Shown here: piece after piece, positions 1-5,134 of the stretch
Layout of the letters: each line of letters begins with the position of its first letter
Position numbering within the stretch: position 1 is the first letter of the stretch
Origin: JBAZDV01 sp041669745
GTDB lineage: Archaea > Thermoplasmatota > Thermoplasmata > Methanomassiliicoccales > Methanomethylophilaceae
Length of the DNA: 5,134 nucleotides
Direction: 5' to 3'
Assembly (NCBI GenBank): GCA_041669745.1
Contig: JBAYAO010000087.1
Location: forward strand, 1 to 5,134
Position numbers and translations under genes: made by a program
Notes under the pieces: generated by a model
Told to the model about the DNA's origin: nothing
What the model saw: only the letters and a program-made list of their open reading frames with translations
The model's database searches: none

Positions 1-87
1 CTAGGGATACTTCTTATAGTGGCCATATGGAAGCGCAGAAGCACTAAGAAAGAAGAGGAATTCGAAGAACGCGAGTCGAAACGTTAG
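1..87 (+). CDS. C-terminal end of an unidentified membrane protein (partial)
   Basis: An open frame enters from the left edge and ends at TAG (85-87), leaving 28 codons. The visible peptide begins with a hydrophobic run (LGILLIVAIW) and continues into a strongly charged tail (KRRSTKK, then mixed Glu/Arg/Lys). This is the pattern of a last membrane helix followed by a positively charged stop-transfer segment, so the tail probably lies in the cytoplasm. Nothing in these residues identifies a family. It is the only gene here ending in TAG; the other four stops are TGA. The reading frame stays open for a further 22 codons past the TAG, but those cover the ilvD promoter and do not look like protein, so I take TAG as the true end. 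Another short reading is possible, but the hydrophobic-then-charged pattern supports this frame. Confidence 0.6.
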   Translation, partial: LGILLIVAIWKRRSTKKEEEFEERESKR

Positions 88-108
88 GTGCGTCCGTTTT
101 ACTCAAAC

Positions 109-116
109 TTTTTATC
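109..116 (+). promoter_or_regulatory. Probable archaeal TATA box for ilvD and the following two genes
   Basis: TTTTTATC at 109-116 is preceded by CAAAC (104-108), which resembles a BRE. Its centre predicts a transcription start near 137-140. That would leave a leader of about 14 bases before the ATG at 153, just enough to carry the GGGGT at 142-146. No operator or attenuator-like hairpin is evident in the 59 bases between the upstream stop codon and ilvD. Confidence 0.5.
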
Positions 117-152
117 TAGGGCTCATAATGCGTTACCGTACGGGGTATGCAA

Positions 153-1799
153 ATGAGAAGCGACGATGTGAAGATAGGTATTGAGAAAACACCTGCAAGA
201 AGTCTGCTCAGGGCTTCCGGTCTGAAAGATTCCGATTTTACAAAACCGTTCATCGGTATCGCAAACTCCTGGAATGAGATAGTCCCCGGTCACATTCATC
301 TGAACAAGTTGACCGAGGCGGTCAAACAGGGTATCATCGAGGCGGGCGGCATGCCGTTCGTGTTCGGTGTGCCCGCGGTCTGCGACGGAATAGCGATGGG
401 TCATAAGGGTATGAGGTACTCGCTGGTTTCGAGAGAGACGATCTCCGATTGCTGTGAGATAATGGTGGAGGGCCATGCGCTCGACGGCTGGGTCGGGATA
501 ACGAACTGCGACAAGATCACGCCGGGGATGCTGATGGCGGCCGGAAGGATGAACGTGCCGTCCATAATGGTCACCGGAGGAGCCATGGAGGTCGGGAGGA
601 ACGGCAAGGACCCATTGGATCTCCAATCGGTGTTCGAAGCGCTCGGTTCCTACGGCGCGGGCAAGGTCGACGAGGCGTTCGTCAAAAAGATAGAATGCGC
701 GGCGTGTCCGGGGGAGGGAAGCTGCTCGGGACTTTTCACAGCGAACACGATGGCCTGTCTGGTGGAGACGATGGGTATGAGTCTCACAGGATGTGCGACG
801 TCGCTCGCCGTCGATAAGAAGAAATTAAGCATAGCCAAAGCGACCGGAAGAAGGATAGTCGAATTGGTGAGACAAGATATCAAACCCCGTGACATCGTCA
901 CTCCGGCATCCATAAGGAATGCGATAAGGGTCGATATGGCGATAGGCGGTTCCACCAACACGGCTCTTCACATCCCTGCCATTTCGAGGGAGTTCGGCAA
1001 CAGGATAACTTTGGATCTGTTCGATGAGATCTCACGTAAGGTTCCGCACATAACGAGTCTCAGGCCGTCCGGTCCCTACAGCATCCGTGACCTGGACGAT
1101 GCGGGGGGGATTCCCGCCGTGCTCAACAGGATGTTATCGGTTCTGGAAGACGCGGATACTGTCAACGGAACAGGAATCAGGGAGATAGCGTTGAAAGCCA
1201 AGGTGTTGGACGATAGCGTCATCAGATCCTTCGACGATCCCTTTCATAAACATGGAGGTATAGCCGTGTTGAAGGGTAATCTAGCACCGCAGGGTTCGGT
1301 GGTCAAGCAGGCAGCTGTCAGCGAGAAGATGATGACATTCACAGGCAAAGCCAAGGTATTCGATTCCGAGGACGAGGCATCGGTCGCGATATCATCCGGA
1401 AAGATAGTGTCCGGAGATGTGGTGGTCATAAGGTACGAAGGACCGAAGGGAGGACCGGGGATGCCGGAGATGCTGTCCCCAACGAGCATGATCATGGGTA
1501 TGGGCCTCGGAGATTCCGTAGCCCTGATAACCGACGGAAGGTTCTCCGGTGCCACTCGCGGGGGGGCCATAGGCCATGTTTCTCCGGAAGCCTTCGAGAA
1601 GGGGCCGATCGCTGCGTTGAGGGACGGGGACGTCATCGATATAGACATACCGAACAGGAAACTCGATGTCCGCATATCCGACGAGGAGATGAATAAACGT
1701 CTCGCATCCGTCGAGGTGAGCGATCGCAGGCCCACCGGTGTTCTGAAGAGATACAGGATGCTGGTGAGCAACGGTGCGGAAGGTGCGTTCCTTGGATGA
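153..1799 (+). CDS. ilvD: Dihydroxy-acid dehydratase
   Basis: IlvD removes water from 2,3-dihydroxy-isovalerate and 2,3-dihydroxy-3-methylvalerate to give the 2-keto acids that precede valine and isoleucine. It is a cytoplasmic iron-sulfur enzyme that also uses Mg2+. From ATG 153 the protein has 548 residues, normal for archaeal members. Family signatures run throughout: the N-terminal MRSDDVK start, VPGHIHL (about 44-50), CDGIAMGH (77-84), TNCDKITPGM (117-126) with a cluster cysteine C119, the CPGEGSCSGLFTANTM block (185-200) with cluster cysteine C191, GGSTNT (265-270), and the C-terminal TDGRFSG followed by IGHVSPEA (about 460-480) holding the proposed catalytic serine S465. An in-frame ATG at 147 would add two residues. 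I prefer 153 because homologues begin MRSD and GGGGT lies six bases before it. The stop overlaps the next gene. No other branched-chain amino acid gene is in view. Confidence 0.95.
   Translation: MRSDDVKIGIEKTPARSLLRASGLKDSDFTKPFIGIANSWNEIVPGHIHLNKLTEAVKQGIIEAGGMPFVFGVPAVCDGIAMGHKGMRYSLVSRETISDCCEIMVEGHALDGWVGITNCDKITPGMLMAAGRMNVPSIMVTGGAMEVGRNGKDPLDLQSVFEALGSYGAGKVDEAFVKKIECAACPGEGSCSGLFTANTMACLVETMGMSLTGCATSLAVDKKKLSIAKATGRRIVELVRQDIKPRDIVTPASIRNAIRVDMAIGGSTNTALHIPAISREFGNRITLDLFDEISRKVPHITSLRPSGPYSIRDLDDAGGIPAVLNRMLSVLEDADTVNGTGIREIALKAKVLDDSVIRSFDDPFHKHGGIAVLKGNLAPQGSVVKQAAVSEKMMTFTGKAKVFDSEDEASVAISSGKIVSGDVVVIRYEGPKGGPGMPEMLSPTSMIMGMGLGDSVALITDGRFSGATRGGAIGHVSPEAFEKGPIAALRDGDVIDIDIPNRKLDVRISDEEMNKRLASVEVSDRRPTGVLKRYRMLVSNGAEGAFLG
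1778..1785 (+). promoter_or_regulatory. Ribosome binding site inside the end of ilvD that decides the next gene's start
   Basis: GGAAGGTG, containing the 5-base AGGTG match to the usual archaeal anti-Shine-Dalgarno, lies six bases before TTG 1792. It lies within the ilvD coding region, which suggests translational coupling. Its spacing supports the TTG start over the in-frame GTG codons at 1774 and 1783. Confidence 0.45.
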
Positions 1800-2274
1800 A
1801 GGTTACAGGACTCTCAATCCCAAGAGCAAGATATCGATGTACATAGGGTATGTCATCGTCTTCGTCATACTGTCGGCGCTGTTCGTGTTTATTCTGAGTT
1901 ACCGTGAACAGGTGGAATCGTTCCTCTTCAGGTATCTGATGGGTGTCTATTTCGTCGCCCTTCTGGTATATCTGATATACATGATCGTCGCACCCCTGCT
2001 GTATTATAGCCATTTCAGATACATTATCACATCGGACAGGATAGATGTCCGTTACGGTGTGATAATCATTCACCATACCGTCGTACCGATCGAAAGGGTA
2101 CATCAGGTGGAGGTCACCAGAGGCCCGATAAACAATATGCTGGGTCTTGCAAATGTCACTGTGACGACGGCAGGCGGTACCGCGGACATACGGTTCCTGG
2201 AGATATCCGAGGCGGAAAGGATCGCCGAAGAGCTCAACAGTCTGATCAACAAGATCATCGGGGACAGGAAGTGA
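1792..2274 (+). CDS. bPH2/DUF304 membrane protein, YdbS-like
   Basis: A small membrane protein of 160 residues counted from TTG 1792. After a short cytoplasmic start (YRTLNPKSK, typical of this family) there are two hydrophobic helices at about 15-36 and 48-70. One bacterial pleckstrin-homology-like domain (bPH2, Pfam DUF304) follows at about 74-155. The domain shows the usual order: RYIITSDRIDVRYGV, then VVPIERVHQVEV, then NMLGLANVTVTTAGG, and a closing amphipathic helix. Many bacteria and archaea carry such a protein next to a larger multi-domain partner, as in Bacillus YdbS/YdbT, and the same pairing is seen here. YdbS/YdbT have been linked to resistance to certain bacteriocins in Bacillus; the molecular role in archaea is unknown and I do not assign one. 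GTG 1774 and GTG 1783 are alternative starts giving 166 and 163 residues. The gene overlaps ilvD by eight bases and stops one base before the next gene. Confidence 0.85.
   Translation: MDEGYRTLNPKSKISMYIGYVIVFVILSALFVFILSYREQVESFLFRYLMGVYFVALLVYLIYMIVAPLLYYSHFRYIITSDRIDVRYGVIIIHHTVVPIERVHQVEVTRGPINNMLGLANVTVTTAGGTADIRFLEISEAERIAEELNSLINKIIGDRK
2266..2274 (+). promoter_or_regulatory. Ribosome binding site of the larger PH-domain gene
   Basis: AGGAAGTGA matches the archaeal Shine-Dalgarno consensus AGGAGGTGA at all but one base. Its AGGA core is six bases before ATG 2276. It overlaps the stop codon of the preceding gene, again pointing to coupled translation. Confidence 0.55.
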
Positions 2275-2275
2275 C

Positions 2276-3736
2276 ATGATCGAAAACGTCCCGATGAGGA
2301 ACCACCCATCCGTCATCATACAGAACACGGTCACCGTAGCGCTTATAATGGTATTCCTCTGCATAATCTTCATGACCATCGAGATGTACATCATCTCGGC
2401 GGCCGTCATCATCCTGTGGTCTGCGGTCTGCATCGTATTCTGGGCACGTCAGTCGATCGTGTTCGATGAGAAGGACATCACGGTGATACGCAATGCTGCC
2501 TTCAAGAGGAAGAAGGTCGTGCCGTACGAGAAGATCGCCACGGTGAATGTGGTGAGGAACATATACAACAGGATATTCGGTACGGTCACGTTGAGATTCA
2601 ACATAAATTCCAGCGTGAATGCGGCGGTTCCGGAGATCAGTTTCTGTTTCAAGACCGACGAAGGGGAAATGATAAGGGATTTCGTTTCGAACAGGATGTT
2701 CACACGGAGCTATCGGCCGCAGGACGCGGAGGAGCGCGACTCTGTAGTTTCATTTTCTCCGGCCCAGGTCCTGATGCACGGTATATTCAGCATGCCTACT
2801 CTGAGCATAGTCTACACATCGATTCTGTTGGTGTACTCGGTGGTCTCCTCTCTGGTGAGCAACGGATCCGGGATAATGATAGCGATAACATTACTGGTAC
2901 TGGGCGAAGTCATACCTGTGGCATCGCTGGTCCTGAAGTACTATAATTTCAAGGTCTATCGTATCGACGACACGATATATCTGCAGCATGGGGCGATCCA
3001 GACATACAGATCGGCATTCAATGTATCGAGGATAAACGCCATACGCATAAAGAGACCCCTGTTCGCAAGGCTGATGCACAGATCATGTCTGGAAGCGGAG
3101 GTCATAGGTATCAATGCTGTGTCCAATGACGTAAGACCCGTCCTCTGTCTTCTGATAGATGACGAAAGACTGACGGATGTGATAGGTCAACTGGTACCGG
3201 AACTGGTCAGGGACTATGAACTGCAAAAACAGCCGAAGGAGGCGAAGACGCCGATATATGCTAAAACGGCGGTCATTTCGTCGATATTCATCGCAGCGAT
3301 GGCGTATCCGGCATACTATATGTACGAATATGCCGACAGTCTGATCGGTCCTTCACCGTTGTCGGTCGTCCTTATGAAAGCGGCAATTCCCGCGTTCGTA
3401 TCGGTATCGGTCATACTCATGTATTACGGGGCGATGGTTTCATTGAGAGTGTGCACGTTCGGCATAAGCGGAGAGCTGTTCACACTGGAGAACGGGGTCG
3501 TCGACAGGGAAAAGAACATGATACAGTTCGATCGCGTGCAGATATCCAGGCTGCACAGCGGACCCGTCGCCAGGAGATACGGTCTGGCGAAGTGTGAGGT
3601 ATCCCTGCTGTCGTCCGCAGGTGGTGCCAGTGTCAGATCCGGTTATTTCAGCGAGAGGGAACTGTCGAAGATATCGTCGATAATGCTCGAACGTATAGCC
3701 AACGGAGAATATGATTTTCGTAAGAGCAGCGTTTGA
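2276..3736 (+). CDS. Membrane protein with three bPH2/DUF304 domains, YdbT-like
   Basis: A 486-residue membrane protein built as three repeats of a helix pair followed by a PH-like domain. Hydrophobic helices lie at about 17-38 and 39-58, then 170-192 and 198-221, then 330-350 and 364-387. The PH-like domains are at about 60-141 (IVFDEKDITVIRNAAFKRKK, VVPYEKIATVNV, NRIFGTVTLRF), 222-309 (FKVYRIDDTIYLQHGAI, FNVSRINAIRIKR) and 390-473 (CTFGISGELFTLENGVV, IQFDRVQISRLHSG, RRYGLAKCEVSLLSSAGG). The third keeps the family pattern best; the second is the most diverged, with a longer insert around 270-290. This is the YdbT layout and it lies directly behind the YdbS-like gene, so the two products probably act together at the membrane. 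Length is close to that usual for YdbT-like proteins. Function in archaea is not established. It starts at ATG 2276, with a good Shine-Dalgarno, one base after the preceding stop codon. Confidence 0.85.
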   Translation: MIENVPMRNHPSVIIQNTVTVALIMVFLCIIFMTIEMYIISAAVIILWSAVCIVFWARQSIVFDEKDITVIRNAAFKRKKVVPYEKIATVNVVRNIYNRIFGTVTLRFNINSSVNAAVPEISFCFKTDEGEMIRDFVSNRMFTRSYRPQDAEERDSVVSFSPAQVLMHGIFSMPTLSIVYTSILLVYSVVSSLVSNGSGIMIAITLLVLGEVIPVASLVLKYYNFKVYRIDDTIYLQHGAIQTYRSAFNVSRINAIRIKRPLFARLMHRSCLEAEVIGINAVSNDVRPVLCLLIDDERLTDVIGQLVPELVRDYELQKQPKEAKTPIYAKTAVISSIFIAAMAYPAYYMYEYADSLIGPSPLSVVLMKAAIPAFVSVSVILMYYGAMVSLRVCTFGISGELFTLENGVVDREKNMIQFDRVQISRLHSGPVARRYGLAKCEVSLLSSAGGASVRSGYFSERELSKISSIMLERIANGEYDFRKSSV

Positions 3737-3751
3737 GACAGATACGAATAC

Positions 3752-3764
3752 GGAAAGTTTATAT
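3752..3764 (+). promoter_or_regulatory. Archaeal promoter (BRE plus TATA box) of tRNA-Ala
   Basis: GGAAAG (3752-3757) followed by TTTATAT (3758-3764) is a strong BRE/TATA match. The TATA centre is 30 bases before the first base of the mature tRNA, which fits transcription beginning a few bases upstream of the tRNA. The box begins only 21 bases after the stop codon of the larger PH-domain gene, with no clear T-rich terminator between, so read-through from the operon is also possible. Confidence 0.75.
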
Positions 3765-3790
3765 CGAATTTACACTTCACGCCATTGAGT

Positions 3791-3866
3791 GGGCTGGTAG
3801 ATCAGCTGGAAGATCGCTTGCTTTGCAAGCAAGAAGTCGCGAGTTCAAATCTCGCCCAGTCCACCA
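3791..3866 (+). tRNA. tRNA-Ala (anticodon TGC)
   Basis: A full cloverleaf can be folded by eye. The acceptor stem is GGGCTGG (3791-3797) with CCAGTCC (3856-3862). The D arm is GATC (3800-3803) with GATC (3812-3815). The anticodon stem is CTTGC (3817-3821) with GCAAG (3829-3833) around loop TTTGCAA, placing anticodon TGC at 3824-3826. The variable loop is five bases, and the T arm is GCGAG (3839-3843) with CTCGC (3851-3855) around TTCAAAT. The third acceptor pair is G:U (3793 with 3860), the classic identity element read by alanyl-tRNA synthetase. The discriminator is A (3863), and the CCA end is encoded at 3864-3866, so the CCA-adding enzyme is not needed to build it. There is no intron. TGC reads GCA and, depending on wobble modification, other GCN codons. 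Confidence 0.97.
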
Positions 3867-3941
3867 TTCCCTTCTGGCAGGCGTTTCACGACGGTCCGTG
3901 CAGGGAGCTTTTTCAAAGGACACGCATTCTGCATGAACCTT

Positions 3942-3957
3942 AAAAGGTATTAATAAA
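3942..3957 (+). promoter_or_regulatory. Probable promoter of the rhomboid gene, leaderless layout
   Basis: AAAAGG (3942-3947, BRE-like) precedes TATTAATAAA (3948-3957). The centre of the AT-rich box is 26 to 27 bases before GTG 3979, the same spacing seen for the last gene in the window. This would start transcription at the GTG itself. An overlapping TTAAAAGG at 3940-3947 could serve an upstream GTG at 3964, but only with a short spacing of about 21 bases. Confidence 0.5.
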
Positions 3958-3978
3958 CCATCAGTGCTATTTTGTCAT

Positions 3979-4911
3979 GTGGAAGATGCTTCGATAATCA
4001 TAGTCGCGATCATCGCGGTTACTTTGGCTCTCATGTACAGCAGTAGATATAATCCCGTCAAGGTGGGATGTGTATCCATAATAGTCATATTCTTCATCTC
4101 ATACATATTGACCGGCGGGGATACAAGTGTGATATGGAGGGATCTGGGGTTCTGTACGATGGATCCGTTCGCTGCCGAGAATCTGTATCGGTTCATAACA
4201 TCCATGTTCATCCATTCCGATTTCGTGCATCTGTTCGCAAACGTCCTCTTCATACTGATACTCGGAATCCCATTGTCCAGGAGAGTAAGTCCGTTCAAGG
4301 TGTTGCTTCTGATACTTTTCACGGAGGTGGGCGGAGAGGCGCTTTATGCGGTGACCACACCCGAGCCGCAGATACTCATAGGCGCATCGATCGTGGTCGC
4401 AGGACTTGTAGGGATGATATTGGCGATGTTTCCGGATTTGGACATCGTGCTGCCGTCGCCGATAGACAACACAGGTGTGAAAATCTGGATGCCTGCCGTA
4501 TTCTGGATAGCATTACAGGTTATAATGGCCTTTGGCATCCTCGGCAGTCAGAATGTCGCATATTCAGCGCATGTATTCGGTTTCATAGTGGGTTTCGTCG
4601 TCGGTCTGGCAAGCAAGTCCACACTAATCCCATGGACCGTCCTGAGGTCTCCCGAACAATATATCGATGTCACGATCCTCGAGAAGTACTGTGTAACGGA
4701 TATACAGAAAAAGATGTATGCCGAAGCCATCAGGAACGACGATCCTGCAGAGAGGGACGTTTGGGCAAGGGAGATCGTAAAGGATGTGGTCTGTCCGAAG
4801 TGCGGAAAGAACTTCACGGTCCTAAGAGGGAAGGTTGTATGTTCCAACGGGCATATCGTGAGGGAATTCGAAAGTATTCACTATTCGGACAAAGAGAAGA
4901 TCGAGAGCTGA
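3979..4911 (+). CDS. Rhomboid-family intramembrane serine protease with C-terminal zinc-ribbon-like tail
   Basis: Rhomboids cut transmembrane substrates inside the bilayer with a Ser-His dyad. From GTG 3979 this protein has 310 residues. Helices lie at about 4-20, 29-44, 72-96, 106-125, 132-151, 170-188 and 197-212, suggesting the six-helix rhomboid core preceded by one extra helix. Core motifs are present: YRFITSMFIHSDFVHLFANVL gives the H84/N88 oxyanion-hole pair (HxxxN), IGASIVVAGLVG gives the catalytic serine S137, and SAHVFGFIVG gives the catalytic histidine H198. The residue after the serine is Ile rather than the usual Gly (GxSI, not GxSG). After the last helix comes a soluble region ending in C272-x2-C275-x12-C288-x3-H292, which looks like a zinc ribbon with His as fourth ligand. 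GTG 3964 is an alternative start adding five residues. I prefer 3979 from promoter spacing; neither start has a Shine-Dalgarno. Protease activity and substrate are inferred or unknown. Confidence 0.87.
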   Translation: MEDASIIIVAIIAVTLALMYSSRYNPVKVGCVSIIVIFFISYILTGGDTSVIWRDLGFCTMDPFAAENLYRFITSMFIHSDFVHLFANVLFILILGIPLSRRVSPFKVLLLILFTEVGGEALYAVTTPEPQILIGASIVVAGLVGMILAMFPDLDIVLPSPIDNTGVKIWMPAVFWIALQVIMAFGILGSQNVAYSAHVFGFIVGFVVGLASKSTLIPWTVLRSPEQYIDVTILEKYCVTDIQKKMYAEAIRNDDPAERDVWAREIVKDVVCPKCGKNFTVLRGKVVCSNGHIVREFESIHYSDKEKIES

Positions 4912-4942
4912 AGGGTTGTGCATTTCACAGGTTGGCGTTGCC

Positions 4943-4950
4943 ATTATATG
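4943..4950 (+). promoter_or_regulatory. TATA box of a leaderless transcript
   Basis: ATTATATG at 4943-4950 is centred 26 to 27 bases before ATG 4973, the spacing expected when transcription begins at the start codon. The intervening bases show no Shine-Dalgarno sequence. The BRE position (GTTGCC) matches only weakly. Confidence 0.6.
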
Positions 4951-4972
4951 TTCGTTAGAGCGATACGATACC

Positions 4973-5134
4973 ATGCATCTGATCTCCGTCGTGGTGATGG
5001 CGATAGCTCTGTACACCATCACGGCAATGTTCTTCGGAAGACGTAGCCCTACGCTGACACTTATCGCAGGGGTGCTGACAGCATTTCTGATCGCGAATTC
5101 GGTATCTGGCGGTATGGGGATCGTTATGGATGAG
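4973..5134 (+). CDS. N-terminal part of an unidentified membrane protein (partial)
   Basis: ATG 4973 opens a frame of 54 codons that runs off the right edge without a stop. Two hydrophobic segments are visible, at about residues 3-21 (LISVVVMAIALYTITAMFF) and 28-43 (LTLIAGVLTAFLIANSV), separated by a short GRRSPT loop with two arginines, then a glycine-rich turn and MDE. The start is supported by the TATA box 26 bases upstream. The frame is also open further upstream with no other ATG, and a TTG at 4916 is unlikely because it would lie before the promoter. Codon use (ATA, CTG, GTG) resembles the neighbouring genes. The visible residues do not identify a family; it is probably a polytopic membrane protein. 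Confidence 0.6.
   Translation, partial: MHLISVVVMAIALYTITAMFFGRRSPTLTLIAGVLTAFLIANSVSGGMGIVMDE

Noticed and set aside
123..626. A 167-codon open frame on the - strand opposite the start of ilvD.
   Set aside because: It lies antisense to highly conserved ilvD motifs, has a composition typical of antisense shadows (many His and Arg) and has no recognisable domain.
1633..2433. A 266-codon open frame on the - strand across the ilvD end and both PH-domain genes.
   Set aside because: Its composition (His, Met, Asp and Tyr rich) mirrors the reverse complement of the real genes, it crosses three genes, and no promoter or family pattern supports it.
3791..3866. The tRNA gene as an integration site (attB) for a mobile element.
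   Set aside because: I found no repeat of the tRNA 3' end, no integrase and no composition change downstream; the following genes look native.
3733..3936. Open frame of 67 codons on the + strand beginning TTG at the end of the larger PH-domain gene.
   Set aside because: It reads straight through the tRNA-Ala gene; the peptide includes the well-known artefact pattern produced by translating tRNA sequence, and it would start upstream of the tRNA promoter.
3867..3941. Possible terminator or small RNA after the tRNA: an imperfect palindrome near 3890-3904 and a run of five T at 3909-3913.
   Set aside because: The palindrome has essentially no loop space and the T run is short and about 43 bases from the tRNA end. 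Termination may occur here, but the sequence does not show it convincingly.
4068..4958. A 296-codon open frame on the + strand inside the rhomboid gene.
   Set aside because: It is a shifted-frame shadow: rich in Arg, His and Ser, with no membrane segments or motifs, while the other frame has clear rhomboid signatures from end to end.

Overview
The window reads as archaeal chromosome. TATA-like boxes with purine-rich BRE-like flanks precede genes, two of them about 26 bases before a start codon with no Shine-Dalgarno (leaderless layout). AGG (Arg) and ATA (Ile) codons are heavily used, and base composition is near 50% G+C. The closest impression is a Thermoplasmata-type euryarchaeon such as the Methanomassiliicoccales; that placement is an inference from style, and no marker gene here proves it. 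All genes found lie on the + strand and the window is densely packed.

Layout. Bases 1-87 are the tail of an upstream gene ending in a membrane segment and a charged tail. After a short promoter region (TATA-like box 109-116) comes ilvD, encoding dihydroxy-acid dehydratase of isoleucine/valine (and pantothenate/leucine precursor) synthesis. Its 3' end overlaps a small two-helix membrane protein with one bacterial-PH-like (bPH2, DUF304, YdbS-like) domain. That gene is followed after one base by a larger six-helix protein with three such domains (YdbT-like). The three genes look like one transcription unit. A tRNA-Ala(TGC) with its own promoter follows, complete with the G3:U70 identity pair and an encoded CCA end. 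Next is a rhomboid-family intramembrane serine protease with an intact Ser/His dyad, an extra N-terminal helix and a C-terminal Cys/His zinc-ribbon-like tail. The window ends in the first 54 codons of a membrane protein of unknown function that has a textbook leaderless promoter.

How the genes relate. The YdbS/YdbT-like pair probably forms a membrane-associated complex. Its linkage to ilvD seems to be co-transcription rather than shared pathway. The rhomboid and the last gene have their own promoters and appear to be independent units. I see no CRISPR, insertion sequence, integrase, toxin-antitoxin or phage signal. No stretch longer than 300 bases lacks a gene. The points most worth following are the rhomboid/zinc-ribbon architecture, the two-gene set of four PH-like domains, and several start-codon corrections implied by promoter or ribosome-binding-site position.
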